From positions 1-8,129 of the forward strand of contig JBBRHH010000271.1 of assembly GCA_038222915.1 (NCBI GenBank): 8,129 nucleotides of DNA, read 5' to 3'. This document shows, piece after piece, positions 1 through 7,235 of the stretch. Numbering within the stretch: position 1 is the stretch's first letter; each line of letters opens with the position of its first letter. The position numbers were made by a program, and so were the translations under genes. This DNA comes from JBBRHH01 sp038222915. GTDB lineage: Bacteria > Planctomycetota > Phycisphaerae > Tepidisphaerales > Tepidisphaeraceae. The notes beneath the pieces were generated by a model, which was not told the DNA's origin, did not search any database, and saw only the letters and a program-made list of their open reading frames with translations.

Positions 1-122
1 AGATGCCGCGTGAGGTAGGCAGCGGTGACCAGGCCGGTCGGGAACATCAACGATTCGGCCAGAAAGACGCGGATGGTGCCGCGCATGGTGTGGCGATGGG
101 GATTGGCGATGGGTGGGGCCAT
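1..122 (-). CDS. Probable polysaccharide/lipopolysaccharide flippase-type membrane protein, N-terminal fragment
   Basis: Only the first 40 codons are visible; the rest lies beyond the left edge. Reading leftward from ATG at 122-120, the protein begins with a short polar, His-rich stretch, then RGTIRVFLAESLMFPTGLVT and an A-A-Y-L-T-R-H segment. A short basic start followed by an amphipathic or membrane helix ending in a 'T/S-x-x-L-T-R' motif resembles the first transmembrane segment of Wzx/MATE-type flippases, which move lipid-linked sugars across the inner membrane; in that family the motif usually runs on into '-L-G-P-x-x-Y-G'. A second in-frame ATG at 86-84, directly before RGTIRVF, matches the usual family start better than the one at 122. 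An in-frame TAG lies upstream near 173, so the gene cannot start much earlier. Neither ATG has a clear ribosome binding site. It is separated from nfo by 208 bases, so it probably has its own promoter. The family call rests on about 28 residues and could be wrong; that it is a real minus-strand membrane protein start is more secure. Confidence 0.5.
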   Translation of the reverse strand, partial: MAPPIANPHRHTMRGTIRVFLAESLMFPTGLVTAAYLTRH

Positions 123-203
123 GCGTGTCGGTGTGTCCCAGGATTGAAGTCGCGTTGGGTCTGCTTGCGCGGTCTATTGCTTCAAAAAGACGCAAAATGC
201 AGT

Positions 204-235
204 CCTTCCGGTGAATAATCGTCCGTACCGGAGGG
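204..235. repeat. Inverted repeat (9-bp stem, 14-base loop) overlapping the possible promoter
   Basis: CCTTCCGGT at 204-212 pairs with ACCGGAGGG at 227-235, giving nine pairs of which one is G-T, around a 14-base loop. It covers the -10 box and much of the spacer of the proposed promoter at 215-243. It could be a regulator's binding site or a transcript hairpin ending nfo messages from the right. No strong T-run follows on the minus strand, although CTTTTTG lies about 15 bases further on (forward CAAAAAG near 183-189). The pairing is directly visible; its role is not. Confidence 0.4.
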
Positions 236-243
236 TTGGTCAA
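215..243 (-). promoter_or_regulatory. Possible sigma-70-type promoter for the left-edge gene
   Basis: On the minus strand TTGACC (243-238, five of six matches to the -35 consensus) is followed by a 17-base spacer and GATTAT (220-215, four of six matches to the -10 consensus). Transcription would start near 208 and give a leader of about 85 to 120 bases before the two candidate ATGs of the left-edge gene. The position in the only real gap of the window, upstream of a gene that is not packed against its neighbour, supports it. A match this good can occur by chance, and planctomycete promoters are poorly characterised. Confidence 0.35.
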
Positions 244-258
244 TTGAGTGCTGTTAAG

Positions 259-278
259 TATTGCCGTCGTTCGCAATA
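259..278. repeat. Short inverted repeat downstream of nfo
   Basis: TATTGC (259-264) and GCAATA (273-278) form a perfect 6-bp stem with an 8-base loop, starting 52 bases after the nfo stop codon. The position suits a transcription end signal for the four-gene unit, but the stem is short and AT-containing and no T-run follows on the minus strand. It may be chance. With the inverted repeat at 204-235 it is the only structure I can see in the 123-330 gap. Confidence 0.2.
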
Positions 279-330
279 ACCAGTTTGGAATGCTGCCTTC
301 GGTCCGTTCTTATCAGACGTAGCGGGCGAT

Positions 331-1209
331 TCACATAAGGCCGCGTAGGAGGTCCAGATTGACCCGGTCCCACTCCTTGCCCGCTTGGTTCTTGTCCTTG
401 GGGGTTTCCAGGATCTTTGGCACATCGGCAAAGTTCTTGTCGCGAACGAATGGCTTGAATCCTTCAATGCCGATCGTGCCCCGGCCGATGTGTTCATGGC
501 GATCGACGCGGCTGCCCAGTTCGCGTTTCGAATCGTTCAGGTGGAGCACTTTCACGTGCTTGACGCCGATGATGCGGTCGAGGTCTTTGGCGAATTTGGA
601 ATATTTTCGACCGCGAAAGTCGTAGCCGGCTGCGAAGAGATGGGCCGTGTCGAGACAGACGCCAAGCCGTTTGGGTGCTTTCACAAGCGCACGAATCTCC
701 GCGAGATGTTCCAGGCGATATCCAAGGCTACTGCCTTGGCCGGCGGTAATCTCGAGACAAGTTATGACGTTCTTCGCGGGCATGCGATCGTGCACGATAT
801 CAAAGGCGGCGGCCACGCGCTTCAGCCCGGCCTCCTCGCCCGATCCGACGTGCGCGCCGGGGTGGGTGACCAGATACGGAATGCCGAGCGTGACACAGCG
901 TGAGATTTCCTCGATGAACAACTCGATGCTCTTGAGCCAGAGCGCTTCGTCCGGCGAGGCAAGATTGATCAGATAGCTGTCATGGCTGACGGTGTGTTTG
1001 AAGTTGAGGCGCTTGCAGTGGGATTTCCAATCGGCCACGCATTCATCGGATAGCGGGGAGCATTTCCACTGCTGCTGATTTTTGGTGAAGACCTGAACCG
1101 TCGCCATGCCCAGCGATTCGGCAGTCAAGAGCGCGTTGTGCATGCCGCCGGAGATGGAGAGATGGGAGCCGAACATTGCAGAATGATAGGCGGATGGAGA
1201 TGGCGCCAT
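331..1209 (-). CDS. nfo: Endonuclease IV (AP endonuclease, deoxyribonuclease IV)
   Basis: This is a cytoplasmic base-excision-repair enzyme that cuts DNA 5' of abasic sites and removes 3'-blocking groups, using a trinuclear zinc centre in a TIM barrel. The 292-residue length is normal for the family. All nine metal ligands known from E. coli Nfo can be placed: H76 (SHDSYLINL), H116 (THPGAH), E153 (CLEITAGQGS), D187 and H190 (CLDTAH), H223 (LHLNDSK), D236 and H238 (VDRHEH) and E268 (ILETP). The family start motif, G-S-H-L-S-I-S-G-G, is at residues 14-22, and FTKNQQQW at 41-48. I chose the ATG at 1209-1207 because it overlaps the stop of the upstream gene as TAATG; an internal ATG at 1176 (MFGSHLS) would drop 11 residues and matches the usual family start better. 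Neither has a Shine-Dalgarno sequence. It is the last gene of the tightly packed unit and is probably translated by coupling to the gene before it. Nothing suggests damage or loss of activity. Confidence 0.97.
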   Translation of the reverse strand: MAPSPSAYHSAMFGSHLSISGGMHNALLTAESLGMATVQVFTKNQQQWKCSPLSDECVADWKSHCKRLNFKHTVSHDSYLINLASPDEALWLKSIELFIEEISRCVTLGIPYLVTHPGAHVGSGEEAGLKRVAAAFDIVHDRMPAKNVITCLEITAGQGSSLGYRLEHLAEIRALVKAPKRLGVCLDTAHLFAAGYDFRGRKYSKFAKDLDRIIGVKHVKVLHLNDSKRELGSRVDRHEHIGRGTIGIEGFKPFVRDKNFADVPKILETPKDKNQAGKEWDRVNLDLLRGLM

Positions 1210-1211
1210 TA
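1207..1211 (-). promoter_or_regulatory. TAATG stop/start overlap (translational coupling site)
   Basis: The TAA of the cytochrome/WD40/PPC gene (1211-1209) and the ATG of nfo (1209-1207) share one base. With no Shine-Dalgarno sequence in front of this ATG, re-initiation by ribosomes finishing the upstream gene is the simplest way to translate nfo from here. The inference weakens if the real nfo start is the internal ATG at 1176. Confidence 0.6.
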
Positions 1212-4200
1212 CTTCGGTGCTGCGGTTGCTTCTGTCGCGCGTCGAACGCGAAGTAGCACCGGCGTTGACGTTGGATTGCCTGCCTCACGAATCTTTGCGT
1301 AGATCGGACGATCGGTGTCCGATACCCATGCAGGGCAGGCGAAGAAGATCTGGCGCTCGGACTGGCCTTCGGGAATGAGGACGCCGTTGAGGCCGATGTC
1401 GGCGACGATGACGCCGTGGGGGAGGTTTTCGACGTCGAAGGTGATTGGACCGGTCTGGCCGTTTCGCTGCAGTTTCAGTGTGGCGGGGGTTAGCTTTCCC
1501 TGGGTGATGGTGATTTCGATGGGGCGGGTGGAGGCGGCCGAGGAGGGCTCGAGGATGGCGAAGGCGGCGGGTTTTGGAGCGAGCGATACTTTGCCAATGC
1601 CCATGACCGGCTTGGTGGTCGGTTGCGGCCCGGTCGCGGCGGTGGCGACGGCCTTGAGGGACATTCCATTTTCCTTTGTCGGCGCGGGTGCGTCGGCGGC
1701 GGCGAAGAGCGTGGCCATGGCGGTGAGTTGGCCGGCCTCGATGATGACGGGAGATGAGACCGTGAAGCCTGCCGGCGCGCCGCTGAGCTCGACACGGATC
1801 GGCCCGTCGTATCCATCGGTCCGGTCCGCGCGGAGCGTGAACGGTCTGCCCGAACCGGCCGGGATTGCACCATTGAAGCCGTCGGCCGTGACGGTGAAGT
1901 CGGGCTTGGCGGGACGGACGGTGAGGCGATATGTGAATCGCTCGCCGCCGAGGTTGCGGGTGTCTGTCACGCGGACGAGATATTCACCGTCGGCGGGCGG
2001 TGTGAAGATGAGCCGCGAATCGGAGCCGAGTATCCGGTCGGCGTCGTCGTCGTTTTCGTAATGGAGGCGAAAGATGGGAAGGCCGGTGGGCGGGATCGAT
2101 TCGGATAGCGCGTGGGGTTCGACGATATAGGTCTTCTCGTCGAGGGCATGCGACGAGGCCGTGGTGTCGAAATAGCAGCGGCGTTTGCCGTTGGTGGCGA
2201 CGTAGAAATTGTATTCCGAGTCGGGGCCGCGCGGCTCGAGGAAGAGCCTTACCACTTCGCCCGACATGTACATGAACTGATTGAGCTGCATCTCCTCGTA
2301 GTTTTGGAAACGCGCGCCACTGCCATTGCCGTCGATGGCGCGGAAGTTGATATAGGAATCGCGAACCGCGACCAATTGGACGCGATCGACGGGACGGCCG
2401 TCGGTGTGCAGGATCTCAATCCGCGTGTCGCACGGAGAGCCGCGACGGGACGCAAGCGTTTCGACGACGTAGTTCTGATTCGCCTTGGCGGCGAAGCGGT
2501 ACAAATCCGCATCGCCCGGAGCATTAATGATGCCGCTGACAGAGCCGGGAACCGGCAATGCCGAGGACTGGGCCGGCTGGTCATTTGGCTCGGTCTCGGT
2601 GAGTTCCGGAGTCTCGCTGACGATTACTTTCACCGGGGCGCGGGTGCGAAACGCGCCGGTCGGAAGTTCCATTTCTCCAGCCGCGCCGGCCTTCAACTTC
2701 ACGGTCGTGTCGGCGGGTACATTCAGTCCGACCAGGTGAACCATTGACTCCGTGTTGGCTGGGATCGCAAGCGGAAATGTTCCGGTAACAACCTGGAACT
2801 GGCCGACCGAGACTCGGAAGAAGTGCTGGTCGGACGCGGTGTTGTTCACGTCCGAGATGCGGAGTGTGTATCGGCCATCCGTTGGCGGAATGAAGACGAG
2901 CAATGCGTCTGCATCGTCGTTAAACCGTGAGCCGGACATCACTGGTTTTCCGGACTCGTCCAGGACGGTCAGCAAGGCGGTTGCCTTCGATCCGAGACGC
3001 TGTGCGGCCGCATCGAGAACGATGGGTTGCTTTGCTTTCGCATCGAACTGCACGACAAATGTTGAACCGGCCTGAATGAACCGGCCCCAGACACTTGCGG
3101 GCAATGCGATTGGTCCGGCTGCCGTAGGTTGGGCGTGGATCTGTGGGATGTCTTCAACAAACACTTTCAATGGGGCGCTCATGCCGCCAGTGCCGGTCAC
3201 CGTCACTTCGTAAGATGTGGCTGGGAGGTCGGCGGCCGCCGAGAGCTCGATCGTGGCTAACTCAGGACGATCCGTATCGAGGGCGAGAAGCTTCGCGGTT
3301 AGTTTTCCATCGGGTGATTTGACCGTAACGGCGGACAACGCCGAGAGGTTTTTGCCGATCAGGTTGATACGCGACGTTTGCCCGCGCTGCAGCCCGGCCG
3401 GGTCCAGCGCGACCGCCTCAGGTTTGGGTGGAGGTTGTTCAGCGCCGGTGGTTGCATCGTAGAAGGCAAGCGATCCATCCTGCCGCCCTACCGCCAGCGT
3501 TTTCGCATCATTCACGAACGCCAGCGCCGTTGGCCAATCTGGCTGAATCGCGAGCGTCAGCCGCTGCTTGAGCGAGTCGGAACTGGATGCGTCCCAGAGC
3601 TTGACGCTTTTGTCGTCGGCGGATGACGCGAGTGTTTTTCCATCAGGCGACCACACGACTTTCAATACCGTTCCCTCGTGCGCGAACTGCGAGACACGAA
3701 TGGGGTTGGTGCCCTCCGCGCCGCTTTCGCTGATCTGCCAGATGCGGATGCGATTGTCGGCGCTGCCGGCCGCAAGGCGTTTGCCGTCGGGGCTGAAGGC
3801 GAGCGTGTAAAGGTCCTTCGAGGGTTCAGAACGCGTGTCGAGACGGTTGCCGGTGGCGACGTCCCAGAGCTTCACAGTCCGATCGGCGCTGGCGCTGGCG
3901 AGTACTTTCCCATCGTTTCGGAATGACAGGGCGAAGATCGAGCCGTTGTGGCCGACCAACTCGCGGATTTGCTTTCCGTCATCAAGCGACCAGAGAATGA
4001 TTTTCTGATCGTAGCTTCCCGTAGCGAGCGTGTGGCCATCGGGCGATATCGCGAGCGAATAGATGGCGTCCTTGTGTCCGGAAATACTTCGCAGAAGTGA
4101 ACCGTCGGCCGCGTTGAAGATTTGCACTTCACCACTGACACCCGGCTTGCCCGCACCCGCGATGAGCTTTGTGCCGTCGGCGGTAAAGACAATGTCGTTC

Positions 4201-4766
4201 AGAGCGCCGCGCGTCGTGGGCAATTTCCGGGCGGATCGGTAGACATCGCCAGCGGCCCGCAGGTCGATCTCGTTGGGACGCGCCACTGCCAGAACTTTGG
4301 TATTCGTGTTGAACGCCAGCGACTGAATCGCGCGCCGGGGCATCACCGTCGGCAGGATTTTCGGCAGACTCGGCGCGGTGGTCGATGCAAGGATCTCGCC
4401 TGGTTGCGGCCCAGCAGCACCCGCAAGAATCCAGGCTCGGATAAGTGCGATATTTTCGTCACTGAGGTTGTCCCCCTTCTTCGGCGGCGGCATGAACGGC
4501 TTTTTCTTGTGCTCGATCTGCTGCAGCAGAAGACTCTCCTCGGGCTTGTGTGGCACAAGCACCGCGCCGTCGTCGCCTCCTTTAAGGAGTGCCTCGTGAG
4601 AATTGAGTGAAAGGTTTGCTTCGGGATCCTTGGCCGAATCGTGACAGGTGAGACAGTGTTGCGCGAATATCGCGTGAACTTGCGCGTAAGACGGCGCATC
4701 GACGGCGCGCAGCCTCGAAGCTGAAAGCGTGAGCAGTACAAGACAGGCGAAGGGCAACGACTTCAT
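1209..4766 (-). CDS. Secreted cytochrome c-like / WD40 / PPC-domain protein
   Basis: This predicted 1185-residue envelope protein is of a planctomycete type with unknown substrate. Residues 1-21 are a signal peptide (MKSLPFACLVLLTLSASRLRA). A cytochrome c-like domain follows (about 25-120), with heme motif CLTCH at 38-42 and a likely distal Met at 92 in PFMPPP. Residues about 145-440 carry seven WD40-like units (for example SPDGHTLATGSYDQKIILW, SADRTVKLWD), enough for one closed beta-propeller. Next come an IPT/Ig-like stretch (450-540), a PPC-like domain (560-655, with D-G-R-Y-T-L-R), a second PPC domain from about 724 (ETEPNDQP, then GDADLYRF at 751-758) that includes a long planctomycete-type insert, a third part with GSDSRLIFTPPADGEYLVRV (914-933), and Ig-like beta-rich sequence to the end. 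I chose ATG 4766-4764 because the signal peptide starts there; an in-frame ATG at 4841 lies inside the upstream gene and would hide it. The gene starts 10 bases after the DUF1549/DUF1553 stop and overlaps nfo by one base. Domain calls are firm; partner and reaction are unknown. Confidence 0.92.
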   Translation of the reverse strand: MKSLPFACLVLLTLSASRLRAVDAPSYAQVHAIFAQHCLTCHDSAKDPEANLSLNSHEALLKGGDDGAVLVPHKPEESLLLQQIEHKKKPFMPPPKKGDNLSDENIALIRAWILAGAAGPQPGEILASTTAPSLPKILPTVMPRRAIQSLAFNTNTKVLAVARPNEIDLRAAGDVYRSARKLPTTRGALNDIVFTADGTKLIAGAGKPGVSGEVQIFNAADGSLLRSISGHKDAIYSLAISPDGHTLATGSYDQKIILWSLDDGKQIRELVGHNGSIFALSFRNDGKVLASASADRTVKLWDVATGNRLDTRSEPSKDLYTLAFSPDGKRLAAGSADNRIRIWQISESGAEGTNPIRVSQFAHEGTVLKVVWSPDGKTLASSADDKSVKLWDASSSDSLKQRLTLAIQPDWPTALAFVNDAKTLAVGRQDGSLAFYDATTGAEQPPPKPEAVALDPAGLQRGQTSRINLIGKNLSALSAVTVKSPDGKLTAKLLALDTDRPELATIELSAAADLPATSYEVTVTGTGGMSAPLKVFVEDIPQIHAQPTAAGPIALPASVWGRFIQAGSTFVVQFDAKAKQPIVLDAAAQRLGSKATALLTVLDESGKPVMSGSRFNDDADALLVFIPPTDGRYTLRISDVNNTASDQHFFRVSVGQFQVVTGTFPLAIPANTESMVHLVGLNVPADTTVKLKAGAAGEMELPTGAFRTRAPVKVIVSETPELTETEPNDQPAQSSALPVPGSVSGIINAPGDADLYRFAAKANQNYVVETLASRRGSPCDTRIEILHTDGRPVDRVQLVAVRDSYINFRAIDGNGSGARFQNYEEMQLNQFMYMSGEVVRLFLEPRGPDSEYNFYVATNGKRRCYFDTTASSHALDEKTYIVEPHALSESIPPTGLPIFRLHYENDDDADRILGSDSRLIFTPPADGEYLVRVTDTRNLGGERFTYRLTVRPAKPDFTVTADGFNGAIPAGSGRPFTLRADRTDGYDGPIRVELSGAPAGFTVSSPVIIEAGQLTAMATLFAAADAPAPTKENGMSLKAVATAATGPQPTTKPVMGIGKVSLAPKPAAFAILEPSSAASTRPIEITITQGKLTPATLKLQRNGQTGPITFDVENLPHGVIVADIGLNGVLIPEGQSERQIFFACPAWVSDTDRPIYAKIREAGNPTSTPVLLRVRRATEATAAPK

Positions 4767-4776
4767 GACACCCGCG

Positions 4777-7221
4777 TTAGTGATTGAACAGGAACCCCTT
4801 GCTGCTGAGCAGACTCCAGTAGAAATCTTCAATCGCCTCACGCCGCCCGGCGTCCAGCGTCTGCGGAAGTGTAGCCATCAGTTCGGATTTCTCCGACGCC
4901 GTCGGGAAGCGTGACAGTGCCGACAGATACGCCTCCTCAACAATCTTCTCCGTAGGCGTGTTGGCCGCGAGCAATTGCTCGAGTCGATTCCCCTTGGCCT
5001 GCAGTTTCATGTTGATCGTGTCGCCGTTGGTGAGGTGCAGCACCTGCGCCATACTCGGCTGGCTGGTGCGTTCGCATTCGCAGGTCAGGATGCGCTCGGG
5101 GCGGCCGAAGGTCTTCAGAAAGTAGGAATCGACGTTGGAATCCGGAAGCTGCATCGCCCGCGTGCCCAGCGGATAATCCTTGAACTGCGTCGGTGCGCCG
5201 GTAACCTGGCTGAGCGCGTCGAGCGCCACTTCGGCACGCAGCCGGCGCGGATAGTAGCGGCTGTAAAAGCGCCTGTCAGCGCCGTTTGGCCCGGTCACCT
5301 GGCTGGAGCGCTGATACGTTTGCGACTCGAGAATCACCCGCATCAGCGCCTGCACGTCATAATGATGATCAACCAGATACGCGGCAAGTGCCGAGAGAAG
5401 CTGTTCGTTGCTCGCGGGATTCGTCACGCGCATGTCGTCAACGGCTTCAACGAGCCCGACGCCCATGAAGTTTGCCCAGACCCGATTGGCGATGGCACGC
5501 GCGAAATAGGGATTGTCTTTTGAAACGAGCCAATCGGCCGCCGCGAGGCGACGGTCTGCGGTTGAATCCGCGGGAATGGCTTGTCCATCCAGAGGTCGCG
5601 GCGGTTGCGGCCGGCCCGTTAACGGCTGGGCAATATCCCCTTCGGCGGCCGTGAACACCACAAAATTCCCGTCGCCCGAAGCATTCTTCGTCCTCACGCG
5701 GGCGAATAAGTTGGCCATTCCGTAATACTGGTCGTTGGTCCACTTCTCCATCGGGTGGTTGTGGCACTTGGCACAATTGATCGACATGCCAAGAAACACC
5801 ACGCTTACCGTCTCCGACATCAGCATTGGATCGTCGTGCAGACGATAGAAGTTCGCGGCCCCATTCTCGAGCGTGCTGCCGGTTGCAGTCACGACCTTCC
5901 GCGCCAACTGGTCCCACGGCGTGTTCGCGGCCACCTGCTCGCGCACCCAACCGTAGTAGGACCGCATCGCGGTCGGCGTCAGACGCTTGCTGCTGACCAG
6001 CAACAAATCCGACCATTTGTACGACCAGTAATCGATAAATTCCGGCCGCTTCAAGAGTGATTCGATCAAACGTGCCCGTTTGCCTTCCGATGTGTCTGCG
6101 AGATAAGCACGCGCCTCATCGGCGCTGGGCAAGGTTCCAACGGTGTCCAGGAAAGTACGACGGAGAAACTCCTCATCGGTCGCGGCCGGCGATGGCGGGA
6201 GATTCAGGTCCTGGAGCTTGCGCAGCACCTGCTCGTCGATGAAGTTCGCCTTCTTCTCTTTCGCAAATACTTCAGGCGGCGTTCCTTCATACGGAGCAGT
6301 GACCGTCGCAACGGCGATGCGGCTCAGATACCACGCAGTGATTGCCCCTTCACCTCGGCCGAGCACCTTCACGCGACCGGCTTCCTTTTCGTCATTGATC
6401 GCCACCGACGTGTCCGATGCGGTGTATTTCGCCAGTCGCGTAACGTCCTTCACCGTTCCATCGGAGAAATGCGCGAGGACGATCAGCCGCTGAACGGTGT
6501 TCGGCTTGACGATGACGTGCGCGGGAAGAAACTCCAGGCGCTCGATGCGAGGATCATCCATTTTTGGCCCCGGCGCGCCGGCCGCGATCCAGTCCGCCAG
6601 CATCTGATACTCGGGCGAACCAACTTTTATGCGCTCGCCGCCCTTGTGAGCGACGGCCGCGGTGGGCTTGAGCAGCAGCAAGCTTTGTACAGGATCGGCG
6701 AGATCAAGCCGCCGGCCCAGGGCGCTGCGGGTAATGGCCCGCCAGTCGCCGTCGTTGTCATAGCCACGGAGGGAAAGCTTGAATCCATTCTTTCCAGCGG
6801 CCGCCCCGTGACATCCACCTGAACTGCAATTGGCGGCCGCAAGGATCGGCTGAACATCATTTCGAAATGTCGGCGTTGAGGGATGGCCAGTATCGCGAAC
6901 GGTGACCTTCGCGGCGGCGGTCAAATCGCCGGCCTTGGCCGTGACGACAGCGGCGCCATCGGCCACAGGAATGAGCGTACGATTCGCGATGCGGACGATA
7001 CCAGTATCGCTGGAGGTGAACGTCACGTCGCCCGCTTCACCGAGGAACTGTCCATTTCCGGTCCACTCAACCACCAAGGACTGCCGCGAGCCGGAGCCGG
7101 TCAGTGTGGTTTCCGCCGGAAGTAGAGCGAGAGTGCTGCCCGCAGGTTGCGACGACGGCGCGGCCACACAATAGGAGGCAACCAATAACGAACAAACGAT
7201 GGTTGTACAAAATCGCATCAT
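4777..7221 (-). CDS. Secreted DUF1549/DUF1553 protein with cytochrome-like motifs and Ig-like domain
   Basis: This 814-residue protein is probably exported. It starts with a signal peptide (MMRFCTTIVCSLLVASYCVA, cleavage about 20-21; no proper lipobox). Residues about 30-108 look like a bacterial Ig-like (BIG2-type) domain. A cytochrome-like region (115-218) carries CSSGGCH at 132-138, a CX4CH heme-type motif, and ends in ADWIAAGAPGP. A second Ig-like stretch (230-309) contains HFSDGTVKDVT. DUF1549 spans about 325-510, with RRTFLDTVGTLP and CAKCHNHP at 483-490, a CXXCH followed by HP. DUF1553 spans about 557-812, with ARAIANRVWANFMG and the paired cysteines of CECER at 714-718. Length and order match planctomycete members, whose reaction is unknown; heme binding is inferred from the motifs. 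Two ATGs stand in tandem (7221 and 7218) and either could be used; no Shine-Dalgarno sequence lies at normal distance. It follows the DUF1501 gene by 14 bases and precedes the WD40 gene by 10, as expected for an operon whose products act together outside the cytoplasm. Confidence 0.94.
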   Translation of the reverse strand: MMRFCTTIVCSLLVASYCVAAPSSQPAGSTLALLPAETTLTGSGSRQSLVVEWTGNGQFLGEAGDVTFTSSDTGIVRIANRTLIPVADGAAVVTAKAGDLTAAAKVTVRDTGHPSTPTFRNDVQPILAAANCSSGGCHGAAAGKNGFKLSLRGYDNDGDWRAITRSALGRRLDLADPVQSLLLLKPTAAVAHKGGERIKVGSPEYQMLADWIAAGAPGPKMDDPRIERLEFLPAHVIVKPNTVQRLIVLAHFSDGTVKDVTRLAKYTASDTSVAINDEKEAGRVKVLGRGEGAITAWYLSRIAVATVTAPYEGTPPEVFAKEKKANFIDEQVLRKLQDLNLPPSPAATDEEFLRRTFLDTVGTLPSADEARAYLADTSEGKRARLIESLLKRPEFIDYWSYKWSDLLLVSSKRLTPTAMRSYYGWVREQVAANTPWDQLARKVVTATGSTLENGAANFYRLHDDPMLMSETVSVVFLGMSINCAKCHNHPMEKWTNDQYYGMANLFARVRTKNASGDGNFVVFTAAEGDIAQPLTGRPQPPRPLDGQAIPADSTADRRLAAADWLVSKDNPYFARAIANRVWANFMGVGLVEAVDDMRVTNPASNEQLLSALAAYLVDHHYDVQALMRVILESQTYQRSSQVTGPNGADRRFYSRYYPRRLRAEVALDALSQVTGAPTQFKDYPLGTRAMQLPDSNVDSYFLKTFGRPERILTCECERTSQPSMAQVLHLTNGDTINMKLQAKGNRLEQLLAANTPTEKIVEEAYLSALSRFPTASEKSELMATLPQTLDAGRREAIEDFYWSLLSSKGFLFNH

Positions 7222-7235
7222 GCTGCGTGGAACAA

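Noticed and set aside
3..218. Plus-strand open frame of 71 codons at the left edge
   Set aside because: It runs antisense to the flippase-like start and through the gap, has no recognisable domain or ribosome binding site, and its composition is low-complexity Gly/Arg-rich. The minus-strand reading of the same bases gives a sensible membrane segment.
123..330. Small RNA, riboswitch or tRNA in the only intergenic gap
   Set aside because: I find no tRNA cloverleaf or recognisable riboswitch core, only the two short inverted repeats and the possible promoter that are listed.
385..903. Plus-strand open frame of 172 codons inside nfo
   Set aside because: It is wholly antisense to endonuclease IV, whose nine metal ligands fix the real frame. 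Long antisense frames are expected in GC-rich genes.
1315..2061. Plus-strand open frame of 248 codons antisense to the WD40/PPC gene
   Set aside because: Its product is Ser/Ala/Arg-rich without domains, and the opposite strand encodes clear PPC and Ig-like sequence throughout.
2112..2747. Plus-strand open frame of 211 codons antisense to the PPC domains
   Set aside because: It mirrors the codons of GDADLYRF and neighbouring conserved segments on the minus strand, and has no start signal or recognisable fold.
4767..4841. Upstream in-frame ATG at 4841 as start of the cytochrome/WD40/PPC gene
   Set aside because: It would add 25 residues encoded inside the end of the DUF1549/DUF1553 gene and bury the signal peptide that begins exactly at the ATG at 4766.
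5447..6016. Minus-strand open frame of 189 codons in another frame of the DUF1549/DUF1553 gene
   Set aside because: It is a frame-shifted copy of conserved DUF1549/DUF1553 sequence; the main frame is unbroken, so there is no frameshift to explain.
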